This document shows positions 1-7,073 of a stretch of DNA of 9,980 bases, piece after piece. Each line of letters begins with the position of its first letter. The first letter of the stretch is position 1. The translations under genes and the position numbers were made by a program. This stretch comes from Acidaminococcaceae bacterium (GTDB lineage Bacteria > Bacillota > Negativicutes > Acidaminococcales > Acidaminococcaceae): assembly GCA_022653215.1 (NCBI GenBank), contig JALCSJ010000073.1, positions 1-9,980 on the forward strand, read 5' to 3'. The notes under the pieces were generated by a model, which saw nothing but the letters and a program-made list of their open reading frames with translations, ran no database searches and was not told where the DNA came from.

Positions 1-2179
1 GGGAGTTAGCCACAACTTTGCGGGTAAGACCCATTTGTTTCAATTTATCGTTATCAATCTTTACCTTAATGGCATTGGCTTTTTCCATCCAGTCATAAAG
101 GGTAGTTGTAACATTAGGATTAGCAGCAAGTTTTTCCCTGACTTTTTCTGCATATTCTCTAGCTTGATTAGCAGTAGGTGCAGAAACACGGTACATAACA
201 GGATAGGGACTAGGTGGACCTAAAGGCAGGGACTGAGCAGTACCGACCACGTTGGGCATTTCTTCTTTCATAGCTTTGGTGATTTTTGCCTCCAGACGTT
301 TACGGCCTTCCAAGTTTTTAGCTACTACAATAACCTGGGCATAGTTATCACGAGGCTGTTCTTGGTGCAGCACCAGAACGAAACGAGGTGAGCTTTTGCC
401 TACATAGGCTGCTACATGATCCAGATCAGGATCATCACCTATGAGTTTCATTAAGTGCTTAGCTTCTCTGTCACTGTCTTTAATGCCGCTGCCTTCCGGC
501 AGATTCATTTCCACAACGATTTCCGGGCGGACAGAAGCAGGGAAGAATTCCTGCTTAACAAGCTTTAATAAGCCAATGGAACCGATAAAAGTTAGCATGG
601 CTATAACCATGACGGCTTTTCTGTGTCCCAGACACCAGTTTAAAATGCTGCGAAAACCATTATAGAATTTAGTGTCGTAGGAAACAGGTGTCAAGGTTTT
701 GGGCCTGATCCAGGAATAACCTAAGGTTGGTGCCACAGTAGAAGCTACAAACCAAGAGAACATCAAGGTTAAAGTGATTACAGGGAAAAGATCCCCGGCA
801 AATTCTGAAATATTACTATTGGCCAGGGCAATAGGAACGAAACTGGTACAAGTAATCATAGTACCGAAAAGCAACGTGGTGCCGCAGGTTTCAAAAGCAT
901 AGGAGGCAGCTTTTTCCGGGTCCCAGCCTTCGGACATTTTTACTTCGATGAGCTCTACAACAACCAGGGCATCATCTACCAGCATTCCTAAGGATACAAT
1001 CAGGGCACCCAGGGATACTTTGTGCAGTTCTACACCGCAAATGTACATGCCGGTGAGAGCACCTAACAAAACCAGAGGAATACAAGCAGAAATTACATAA
1101 CCGGAACGACGGCTCAAGGTAAACAAACTGACTACCAGCACGATGATAATAGCTTCATATAGACTCGTAGTAAATTCGCTGATGGAGTTTTTAACTACTT
1201 CAGGCTGGTTAGATACTTGGTGGAATTCAAAACCAAGGGGCATTTGTTTTTTCATTTGAGCAACCATTTTGCTTAAGTTTTCACCAAGCTTAATGTTGTT
1301 GCCGTTATCTTCCATGGAAATTGCAATGCCTATAGCAGGTTTACCATCTACATACATTTTTGCATCAGGAGGATCAGGATAAGTTCTTTCGATTTCGGCA
1401 ATGTCACCCAAACGGAAAGTTTTACCGTTGGAGTTGATTAAAATGTTGCGGATGTTATCAGTGCTGTTGGGTAAACCGGTAAGCCGCAGGTAAACATTAT
1501 CACCGTCAATATCTGCATTGCCCGCAGGGGTAACGCTGGTTTCTCCGGAGATAGCACTTTGGACAGCGGAGATAGACAAACCTAATTTTGCCAGTTTATC
1601 ATTGGACATATAGACGTAAATTTTTTCGGGTTGAGTGCCTACCAAATCAACCTTGCGGACATCTTTCACGGTATAGAACTGTCGTTTTAGTTCTTCCGCT
1701 TCCACTCTCATTTCTTCGTAGGTAAAACTATCGGAAGTAAGGGCGTAAATATTACCATAAACATCATCAAATCTATCATTAAAATAAGGGCCGTAAATAT
1801 CGCTGGGCAAATCAGACAGGTGATCGTGGATATAGTTACGAGCTTCCAGCCAGTGATTGCGTACATCTTTATTCTTAACTTGCTCTTTAATGATGACGTT
1901 AACAACGCAGGTGCCGGGACGGGAATAACTGGTAATGTAATCCAAGTCAGGCAGAGATTGAACAGTCTTTTCAATTTTGCTGGTTACATGCTGTTCCATT
2001 TCGTCGGCAGTAGCACCGGGCCAGGCACAGGAAATAACCATTTGCCGAATAACGAATTTAGGATCTTCGCTGCGGCCTAAGGCATTGAAAGAATAAATAC
2101 CGGTAATGGTAATCAAGGCCATAAAGAAGTAAACTACTTGTTTATGTCTGATACACCAATCGGCCAGGTTGATCTTCAT
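1..2179 (-). CDS. RND-family efflux permease (AcrB-like), C-terminus beyond the window
   Basis: Inner-membrane proton-driven pump of the RND (ACR_tran) superfamily, expected to work as a trimer with the adaptor encoded just upstream and an outer-membrane channel. The frame is open from the ATG at 2179 to the window edge, giving 726 residues of a usual 1000-1050. Visible parts: TM1 about residues 14-31; first periplasmic porter region about 45-330; TM2-TM6 about 341-486; TM7 about 521-539; then the second periplasmic region, cut by the edge. TM4 carries GMLVDDALVVVE, with the Asp pair D402/D403 matching the proton-relay aspartates of AcrB-type drug exporters. The start overlaps the adaptor stop as ATGA, so translation is probably coupled. 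No internal stop or frameshift was seen. The substrate cannot be told from sequence; the Asp pair favours a drug/lipophile exporter over a metal exporter, but this is inference. Confidence 0.95.
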   Translation of the reverse strand, partial: MKINLADWCIRHKQVVYFFMALITITGIYSFNALGRSEDPKFVIRQMVISCAWPGATADEMEQHVTSKIEKTVQSLPDLDYITSYSRPGTCVVNVIIKEQVKNKDVRNHWLEARNYIHDHLSDLPSDIYGPYFNDRFDDVYGNIYALTSDSFTYEEMRVEAEELKRQFYTVKDVRKVDLVGTQPEKIYVYMSNDKLAKLGLSISAVQSAISGETSVTPAGNADIDGDNVYLRLTGLPNSTDNIRNILINSNGKTFRLGDIAEIERTYPDPPDAKMYVDGKPAIGIAISMEDNGNNIKLGENLSKMVAQMKKQMPLGFEFHQVSNQPEVVKNSISEFTTSLYEAIIIVLVVSLFTLSRRSGYVISACIPLVLLGALTGMYICGVELHKVSLGALIVSLGMLVDDALVVVELIEVKMSEGWDPEKAASYAFETCGTTLLFGTMITCTSFVPIALANSNISEFAGDLFPVITLTLMFSWFVASTVAPTLGYSWIRPKTLTPVSYDTKFYNGFRSILNWCLGHRKAVMVIAMLTFIGSIGLLKLVKQEFFPASVRPEIVVEMNLPEGSGIKDSDREAKHLMKLIGDDPDLDHVAAYVGKSSPRFVLVLHQEQPRDNYAQVIVVAKNLEGRKRLEAKITKAMKEEMPNVVGTAQSLPLGPPSPYPVMYRVSAPTANQAREYAEKVREKLAANPNVTTTLYDWMEKANAIKVKIDNDKLKQMGLTRKVVANS

Positions 2180-3303
2180 TTGGATCCACCGCCTTCGATT
2201 TTCACTTCCATGTTGTTGGAAAGCTTGGTAATGCCGGCAGTAACAACTATATCGCCGGTTTTTAAGCCGCTAGTGATAATTACTTTATCGTCTTTATAGC
2301 CATTAATGGCGACTGTGGTTAACGATACTTTTCCATCTTTTACAACCCAGACTTGAGGAGCACCGGTTGTACCGTAAATAGCACTTCTGGGAATAAGGAT
2401 ATCTGTAGAGTTGCCATCGCTGAGCTGCACTTTGGCAGTCATACCAAGCTTGGCTTCAGGGGGCATAGCGTTAAGAGCTACGCGGACTTTGTAAGTCTTG
2501 GTAGCTTGGTCAGCCATAGGAGCAATTTCTGTAATAGTACCATCGGCAGTAACATTATTCAGAGCCCAGAATGTTACTTTGCAAGGTTGACCGGGACGAA
2601 TGGTATTTAATCTGCCTTCAGGAACGAAGATTTGAATTTCTCTGTCACCGGCCTGTACTAAGGTTGCTACAGGGGTACCGGCACTTACAACCATGCCGAT
2701 TTCTCCTGACAAAGCGGAAATAACTCCGTCATGATCTGCTCTCAGTTCGGTGTATTCCAATTGGTGAGAACTGGCAATAAGCTGAGCCTCAGCTTGCTGC
2801 AAGGTAGCAGCAGCTGCTTCGTACTGAGTACGATACTGGTCACGAATGGATTCGCTGACTGCACCTTTGGAGAACAAGGTTTCATAACGAACTGCGTTAT
2901 CTCTGGCCAATTTATAATTGGATTGTGCTGAATTAACAGCAGCTTGATACAGGTTGTAGGACTGGCGTACATCTTTAGGGTCAATAGTCATGAGTACCTG
3001 ACCGGCACGGACTGTATCACCTAAATTAATACTGCGGCTGATGATTTTGCCGCCTACCTGGAAAGCCAAATTGCTTTCATATTTACCACGGACTTCACCG
3101 GGATAGGTATAAGCATTGGCATTGGAAGACTGGCCGACTGTGGTAGTCCGTACTACAGGAATATCTTTTACAATGGGTGGTTTATAGAAAATTTTATATA
3201 AAGAATGACCTAAAAATGCTAGGATTAATATACCAAGAACAATGTAAATTGGTTTTTTATGAGCCTCAAAAAAGGGCTTTGGATCAGGAACAGTAATTTG
3301 CAT
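2176..3303 (-). CDS. RND efflux periplasmic adaptor (membrane-fusion protein, HlyD/AcrA-like)
   Basis: Adaptor that links the inner-membrane RND pump to an outer-membrane channel. The ATG at 3303 gives 375 residues. A TTG at 3318 would add five residues, but the GGAGG at 3315-3311 lies seven bases before the ATG and inside that extension, so the ATG is preferred. There is a short cytoplasmic N-terminus and a membrane anchor at about residues 18-36, with no lipobox cysteine, so it is anchored by a helix rather than lipidated. Then follow a split lipoyl/barrel-sandwich half (about 80-110, with GGKI and GDTVRAGQVL), an Ala/Gln-rich coiled-coil hairpin (about 112-182), the second lipoyl half (about 184-215, ELRADHDGVIS), a beta-barrel (about 220-300) and a membrane-proximal domain to the Gly-rich end. 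It is cotranscribed after tetR (36-bp gap) and overlaps the permease by 4 bp. Confidence 0.95.
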   Translation of the reverse strand: MQITVPDPKPFFEAHKKPIYIVLGILILAFLGHSLYKIFYKPPIVKDIPVVRTTTVGQSSNANAYTYPGEVRGKYESNLAFQVGGKIISRSINLGDTVRAGQVLMTIDPKDVRQSYNLYQAAVNSAQSNYKLARDNAVRYETLFSKGAVSESIRDQYRTQYEAAAATLQQAEAQLIASSHQLEYTELRADHDGVISALSGEIGMVVSAGTPVATLVQAGDREIQIFVPEGRLNTIRPGQPCKVTFWALNNVTADGTITEIAPMADQATKTYKVRVALNAMPPEAKLGMTAKVQLSDGNSTDILIPRSAIYGTTGAPQVWVVKDGKVSLTTVAINGYKDDKVIITSGLKTGDIVVTAGITKLSNNMEVKIEGGGSK

Positions 3304-3339
3304 AATACAACCTCCCAAATTTTTACTTTTTCAGTAAAA

Positions 3340-3945
3340 CTAGTTTTTAATCACATAAGGTTCAAAATAAGAAGCAATTATTTTTTTTAAAAGTTGGTCA
3401 TAGGATAATTTAGCATCAAAAGATGTAATTAATTGTCTGCGGACCAAGAAGATTAGAACAGTAACGCTTTCCAAAATAAAAGCAGCAGAGGGTTGGTCAG
3501 GTAGTGCCTTTAAGGACTTTTCCTCTATCGCTTTGCTAAGTAGTTCCTGAGTAAAGGTATGGATGGATCTTAAATGGTTGCCAATGGTGTCGTCGCACAG
3601 ACCGGTCGGAGTCAAAACCTCTCTGTAGAGCAGTCCTATGTTATCGTCTTTGTTTAACTGGGCTTTCATAATTGCTTCTAAATAATCATAGATAAGTGTC
3701 AAAGCAGGTTCTTTAAGTCCTTTTATTTTATCCTGCAATTGTTCAATCAGTTCTGATTGCTGAGCAATAACCGCAGAGTACAGCTGTTTTTTGCCCCCAT
3801 AATAATAAGAAATTAAAGCACTGTTAGTACCTGCCTCTGCGGCAATTTCTTTTATGGATACGTTGTAAAACCCCTGCTTACCAAAGAGCTTGGTTGCTGC
3901 TTTGCGAATCTTCAAAGCAGTATTATTAGTTTTTTCCGTTATCAT
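3340..3945 (-). CDS. TetR/AcrR-family transcriptional regulator of the efflux operon
   Basis: One-component repressor, probably sensing a pump substrate and releasing DNA. The ATG at 3945 (201 residues) is preferred over a GTG at 3954, because the purine-rich GGTGGGG ribosome-binding stretch sits between the two and serves the ATG. Residues about 9-55 form the TetR helix-turn-helix domain, with FGKQGFYNVSIKEIA followed by the recognition-helix region GTNSALISYYYGGKKQLY. The rest is the variable all-helical ligand and dimer domain, with a hydrophobic helix (ILESVTVLIFLV) near residues 155-166. It is the first gene of the tetR-adaptor-permease operon and is divergent from rmuC. An imperfect palindrome at 3961-3982, just inside its own leader, fits autorepression. 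The TetR family is clear; the ligand is unknown. Confidence 0.93.
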   Translation of the reverse strand: MITEKTNNTALKIRKAATKLFGKQGFYNVSIKEIAAEAGTNSALISYYYGGKKQLYSAVIAQQSELIEQLQDKIKGLKEPALTLIYDYLEAIMKAQLNKDDNIGLLYREVLTPTGLCDDTIGNHLRSIHTFTQELLSKAIEEKSLKALPDQPSAAFILESVTVLIFLVRRQLITSFDAKLSYDQLLKKIIASYFEPYVIKN

Positions 3946-3960
3946 TTTCCCCACCCCTAC

Positions 3961-3982
3961 TTAAATTAATCGGTTAATTAAA
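3961..3982. promoter_or_regulatory. Candidate TetR operator (imperfect palindrome)
   Basis: A 22-bp dyad centred on CG at 3971/3972 has 9 of 11 positions symmetric. The core arms are AATTAA and TTAATT, with outer TT/AA pairs. It lies between the predicted transcription start and the tetR start codon, where a TetR dimer would block its own operon. The surrounding DNA is very AT-rich, which raises the chance of accidental symmetry, so this is a prediction from position and symmetry only. Confidence 0.45.
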
Positions 3983-3994
3983 TTTTCTGCTTTT

Positions 3995-4022
3995 ATTATA
4001 GCACTTCTTTGAGAAAAGTCTA
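3995..4022 (-). promoter_or_regulatory. Probable sigma-A promoter of the tetR efflux operon
   Basis: Read on the minus strand, a consensus -10 TATAAT (4000-3995) stands 16 bp after TAGACT (4022-4017), which matches the -35 consensus at four of six positions. Transcription would start near 3988, about 43 nt before the tetR ATG, leaving the candidate operator inside the leader. The -10 is strong and the -35 is moderate. Confidence 0.6.
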
Positions 4023-4098
4023 GTGTTTACGAAGAAGAAAATAAAGAAAAAATCTTTAGAAGTAAATGCGAAAAAGGCTAGAGTGCTTGTTAATAATT

Positions 4099-4107
4099 TG
4101 CTATAAT
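4099..4107 (+). promoter_or_regulatory. Extended -10 promoter of rmuC
   Basis: TGC followed by a perfect TATAAT (4102-4107) makes an extended -10 element. No good -35 is found at 16-18 bp (TAGAGT at 4079 is poor), which extended -10 promoters tolerate. Transcription would start near 4113-4115, only a few bases before the rmuC start codons. Confidence 0.5.
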
Positions 4108-4117
4108 AACAAACGGG

Positions 4118-5113
4118 ATGGTGATGAAGTTGGAAAGTATTTTATTAACAGCGGTTTTAGTGCTTTTGGCGGTTTTGATTTTTTTGCTTTTGCGTCTAAC
4201 GGACAAAATGCAGGCGAGTGCCGGGGAAAACGCAAAATCACAAGAAGAAAGACTGGAACGTCTGAACATTAATTTAGACAGTAAATTAACAGCTTCTCTT
4301 AACAACGTAGGATATCGGTTAGAAGAAGTTCAGCGGGGTCTGGGTTCCATGGAAAATGTGGCTAACGGTGTAGGGGATCTTAAAAAGGTCCTTACTAATG
4401 TGAAAAACCGGGGCATATGGGGAGAAATGCAACTTGGCAACCTGCTTCAGGATATGCTCTCTCCGGAACAGTATAGTCTCAATGTGACTATCAGCCCCAG
4501 AAGCAGCGAACGGGTGGAGTTCGCCTTGAAATTACCGGGGACAGAGCCGGGTAAACCTGTTTGGCTGCCCATTGATGCTAAATTTCCCCAGGAAGATTTC
4601 CAAAGGCTGGTTGATGCCAGGGAGGCAGGAGACGTTTCCGGTGGGGAAGCTGCCTTAAAACAATTGGAAATAAGATTAAAGAGTGAGGCAAAGGACATTA
4701 ATGATAAATATATCAGGCCTCCTTATTCCACGGATTTTGGACTAATGTATTTGCCTATAGAAGGTTTGTTTGCTGAAGCAGTGAGCATGCCCGGACTCAT
4801 GGCGGAACTGCAAAGAAAATACCGTGTTACTATTGCGGGACCGACTACGTTAGCAGCATTGCTGAACAGTTTGCAAATGGGTTTTAAGACATTAGCTATT
4901 CAGAAACAAACCGGAGAGATTGTTCAAATGGTGATTAAACTAGAAACAGATTTTGCTAATTTTACGGATAACTTGCAAAAAGTCCAGAAAAAATTATCAG
5001 AAGCTCAAAATAGTATTGATACTGCTTCGGACAGAGCCAGAATTCTGCAAAAAAGGTTGGCAAAAGCAGGAGAATTTACAAAAGTTCTTGACAACAATGA
5101 AAAATGCGAGTAA
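4118..5113 (+). CDS. rmuC: RmuC-family protein (DNA recombination protein RmuC), short form
   Basis: RmuC proteins are membrane-anchored, nuclease-fold-related proteins linked in E. coli to limiting recombination at inverted repeats; the biochemical activity is not well defined. This copy has 331 residues, shorter than the E. coli protein of about 475. Visible parts: a transmembrane anchor at residues 8-26, a charged coiled-coil region at about 38-75, and the conserved RmuC core at about 95-265, with NRGIWGEMQLGNLL, the core motif IDAKFP (152-157), STDFGLMYLPIE and GPTTLAALLN. A C-terminal coiled coil spans about 275-320. The start is uncertain: ATG 4118 is the longest, while ATG 4124 (MKLESILL) leaves GGG six bases upstream and suits the short leader better. 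The gene is divergent from tetR, and the serA leader follows with no terminator between. Confidence 0.9.
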   Translation: MVMKLESILLTAVLVLLAVLIFLLLRLTDKMQASAGENAKSQEERLERLNINLDSKLTASLNNVGYRLEEVQRGLGSMENVANGVGDLKKVLTNVKNRGIWGEMQLGNLLQDMLSPEQYSLNVTISPRSSERVEFALKLPGTEPGKPVWLPIDAKFPQEDFQRLVDAREAGDVSGGEAALKQLEIRLKSEAKDINDKYIRPPYSTDFGLMYLPIEGLFAEAVSMPGLMAELQRKYRVTIAGPTTLAALLNSLQMGFKTLAIQKQTGEIVQMVIKLETDFANFTDNLQKVQKKLSEAQNSIDTASDRARILQKRLAKAGEFTKVLDNNEKCE

Positions 5114-5126
5114 AATGCAAACATGC

Positions 5127-5153
5127 TTGATTAATACTTAATATTGTTATAGG
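5127..5153 (+). promoter_or_regulatory. Possible promoter of the serA T-box leader
   Basis: TTGATT (5127-5132) and TATAGG (5148-5153) are separated by only 15 bp, and the -10 is preceded by TGT (TGn). This is the best match between the rmuC stop and the leader RNA, but both boxes deviate from consensus. Read-through from rmuC could also feed the leader. Confidence 0.35.
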
Positions 5154-5154
5154 T

Positions 5155-5393
5155 CTATGAAGGAACCAAGTAAATTTTTTCCTGTTTACAGAGAGTTGGT
5201 GGCATGTGCAAACCAGCAACATGAAAAAGTTGAATCCACTCCGGAGACGATAGGGGTAGCAACCTATCCGGCAAAACCGTTATCTGAATCATAAATGAGG
5301 TTGCATAAAGCAACAAATGAAGGTGGCACCACGTGAGATATACTCTCGTCCTTGATTACTATTATAAGTAGTAGTCAAGCACGAGAGTTTTTT
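5155..5393 (+). promoter_or_regulatory. Serine T-box leader (tRNA-Ser-sensing riboswitch) of serA
   Basis: This RNA binds tRNA-Ser and lets serA transcription continue when the tRNA is uncharged. The distal Stem I signature AGAGAG (5191-5196) opens a hairpin with arms GTTGGT and ACCAGC. After it, GAA precedes the specifier TCC (5235-5237) followed by A, which is a serine codon. A stem with arms GATAGG and CCTATC (Stem III-like) follows, then a small GTTGC/GCAAC hairpin. The T-box sequence AAGGTGGCACCACG lies at 5320-5333. Its bulge UGGC pairs with an acceptor end GCCA, that is discriminator G, as expected for tRNA-Ser. An intrinsic terminator completes the switch. The specifier, discriminator and downstream gene all agree. 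The exact 5' end is not known. Confidence 0.9.
5343..5393 (+). terminator. Intrinsic terminator of the serine T-box
   Basis: The long hairpin has outer arms CTCTCGT (5343-5349) and ACGAGAG (5381-5387) and inner arms TTGATTACTA and TAGTAGTCAA with one G-U pair. It is followed by six T. It is the off state of the leader and also the only terminator after rmuC. Confidence 0.9.
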
Positions 5394-5413
5394 ATACTAG
5401 GGAGGAAAATAAA

Positions 5414-6994
5414 ATGAAGGTTATTGTAACTGAGAGAATTTCTGACAAGGGTGTTGAACTGCTGAAAGCAGAAAAAGGTTTGGATGTGGATGTTTGCTTT
5501 GATATTCCCAGAGATGAATTGTTGAAGGTAATAGGCAAATATGATGCAGTTATAGTCCGCAGCGTAACGAAAGTAAACGAAGAATTTTTTAAACATGCCA
5601 CTAATTTAAAAGTTGTGGGCAGAGCAGGTAACGGTGTCGACAATATTGAATTGGAACCTGCTACAAAACGGGGCGTTATTGTTGTTAATACTCCGGAATC
5701 CAATGTTATTTCTGCTGCAGAGCATACCATCGGTCTAATGCTGGCCTCTGCCAGAAATACAGTCCGCGCTCATAAGATGATTGAGAGCAGAGTTTGGGAA
5801 CGTAAAGACTTAAAGGGTACGGAGCTTTTCCAAAAAACTTTAGGCATTATCGGCCTGGGACGTATTGGTACTCTGGTAACAAAAAGAATGCAGGCTTTTG
5901 GTATGACGGTAATTGCTTATGACCCCTATATTCCTGATGCCAGATTTAGACAGTTGGGAGTGGAAAAATGCGAAACTCTGGATGAACTTCTGGAAAAATC
6001 CGATGTTATCACTATTCATACTCCTAAAACCGAAGAGACCATCAATATGGTAGGAGCAGCAGAACTGGCTAAATGCAAAAAAGGCGTGCGTCTGGTTAAT
6101 TGTGCCAGAGGCGGTTTGTATAATGAGCAGGCGGTGGCTGATGCCATAAAGAGCGGTCAAGTAGCAAGCTTGGGCCTGGATGTTTTAGCAGATGAACCTA
6201 AAGCTATTTCTCCTTTGATTGATTTGCCGCAATGTGTTTTAACACCTCATTTGGGAGCAGATACTCTGGAAGCTCAGGATAAAGTCGGTATTGCCATTGC
6301 CAAAGAAGTTATTAATGCTTTGCACGGAGAAATGGTTCCCAATGCAGTTAATCTGCCGGCTCTTCATCCCCAGGAAATGGAAGGCATGCTGAAGTATTTG
6401 GAACTGGGTGAGGCTTTAGGCAAACTGTACTATCAGATGGAAAAGGCTCCTGTAGAAAAAATAGAAATTATCTACGAAGGTGCTGTTGCCGATATGGAAA
6501 CAAGCTTAATTACCAGAGCAGTTTTAAAGGGAGTTTTTGAACCTGTACTGAAAGAACGTATTAATGTGGTTAACGCTGAACTGGCAACGAAGAGCCGTGG
6601 GGTAGAAGTAGTTGAAGGTAAAAACAACGATAAAGATAAAAACAATAAAATATTAGTTAATATTTATGCCGGTAAAAAAGTATTTAATGTAGCAGGTACT
6701 GTACTGAGCAATGGCCTAGTTCGTATTACGGAAATAGATGGCTATGATTTTGACCTGACACCGGCCCATTATATGATAGTAGTACGCAATGAAGATAAAC
6801 CCGGTATGATTGGTCAAATCGGTACTCTTCTGGGGGCGGCCCATGTAAATATTGCTACCATGCAAGTTTCTCGTACCCAGATTAAGGGTACAGCCATGAT
6901 GTTTATGACTGTGGATAATGAAGTAGACAAAGAGACAATTAAGCTGATAACAGGAATTGATGGAATTACAGCATCCTATTTTGTTAAGCTATAA
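5414..6994 (+). CDS. serA: D-3-phosphoglycerate dehydrogenase (serine biosynthesis)
   Basis: Cytosolic enzyme oxidising 3-phosphoglycerate to 3-phosphohydroxypyruvate with NAD, the first step of serine synthesis. At 526 residues it is the full-length four-domain type. The substrate-binding domain covers about 1-100 and the end of the catalytic half near 290-315. The Rossmann NAD domain (about 100-290) has GLGRIG at 147-152. Catalytic residues by family motif are R232 (NCARGG), E261 (ADEP) and H279 (TPHLGA). The allosteric substrate-binding (ASB) domain spans about 318-450 and contains an Asn/Lys-rich stretch (GKNNDKDKNNK). The ACT domain, about 452-526, is the usual serine-binding regulatory module. 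GGAGG at 5401-5405 is eight bases before the ATG. It stands alone behind a serine T-box, so control is by uncharged tRNA-Ser on transcription and possibly by serine on the enzyme. Confidence 0.97.
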   Translation: MKVIVTERISDKGVELLKAEKGLDVDVCFDIPRDELLKVIGKYDAVIVRSVTKVNEEFFKHATNLKVVGRAGNGVDNIELEPATKRGVIVVNTPESNVISAAEHTIGLMLASARNTVRAHKMIESRVWERKDLKGTELFQKTLGIIGLGRIGTLVTKRMQAFGMTVIAYDPYIPDARFRQLGVEKCETLDELLEKSDVITIHTPKTEETINMVGAAELAKCKKGVRLVNCARGGLYNEQAVADAIKSGQVASLGLDVLADEPKAISPLIDLPQCVLTPHLGADTLEAQDKVGIAIAKEVINALHGEMVPNAVNLPALHPQEMEGMLKYLELGEALGKLYYQMEKAPVEKIEIIYEGAVADMETSLITRAVLKGVFEPVLKERINVVNAELATKSRGVEVVEGKNNDKDKNNKILVNIYAGKKVFNVAGTVLSNGLVRITEIDGYDFDLTPAHYMIVVRNEDKPGMIGQIGTLLGAAHVNIATMQVSRTQIKGTAMMFMTVDNEVDKETIKLITGIDGITASYFVKL

Positions 6995-7001
6995 AAAATA
7001 C

Positions 7002-7030
7002 TTGCAATTTAAAAATAGTTAGTGTATACT
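7002..7030 (+). promoter_or_regulatory. Strong sigma-A promoter without an adjacent gene
   Basis: TTGCAA (7002-7007) and TATACT (7025-7030) are separated by exactly 17 bp, a near-consensus promoter. It begins just eight bases after the serA stop. Transcription would start near 7037, just before a terminator hairpin, and the next start codon is 7212. The -10 is inside a GTTAGT-N4-ACTAAC dyad, so it looks repressor-controlled. Confidence 0.6.
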
Positions 7031-7033
7031 AAC
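7018..7033. promoter_or_regulatory. Putative operator dyad 1 (GTTAGT-N4-ACTAAC)
   Basis: Perfect 6-bp inverted arms with a 4-bp centre cover the -10 box of the promoter above. The same arms and spacing recur 65 bp downstream, which makes chance less likely. The geometry fits a dimeric regulator. A loose likeness to TTAG/CTAA-rich sites of DtxR-type metal regulators is noted but not established. Confidence 0.5.
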
Positions 7034-7042
7034 AGAGAAAGT

Positions 7043-7070
7043 GGAGACTAACCGCAAGAGTCTCCTTTTT
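7043..7070 (+). terminator. Intrinsic terminator after serA and after the orphan promoter
   Basis: Arms GGAGACT (7043-7049) and AGTCTCC (7059-7065) close a 9-nt loop and are followed by five T. It can end serA transcripts. Because the promoter at 7002-7030 starts RNA only about 6 nt upstream, it may also act as an attenuator or end a very short RNA. The 5' arm and loop include a third ACTAAC (7047-7052). Confidence 0.8.
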
Positions 7071-7073
7071 CTT

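Noticed and set aside
1708..1974. Open frames running with, against or across the RND permease and adaptor (for example 1708-1974 minus, 1820-2080 plus, 2353-2610 plus)
   Set aside because: They are out of frame with, or antisense to, a continuous RND/adaptor protein with family motifs, and lack ribosome binding sites and recognisable domains.
1..2179. Broken permease (pseudogene)
   Set aside because: The frame is continuous for 726 codons to the window edge; the missing C-terminus is due to the window boundary.
3304..3318. TTG start at 3318 for the adaptor
   Set aside because: The Shine-Dalgarno GGAGG lies within this extension and is correctly spaced for the ATG at 3303.
3946..3954. GTG start at 3954 for tetR
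   Set aside because: The purine-rich ribosome-binding stretch overlaps it and is spaced for the ATG at 3945.
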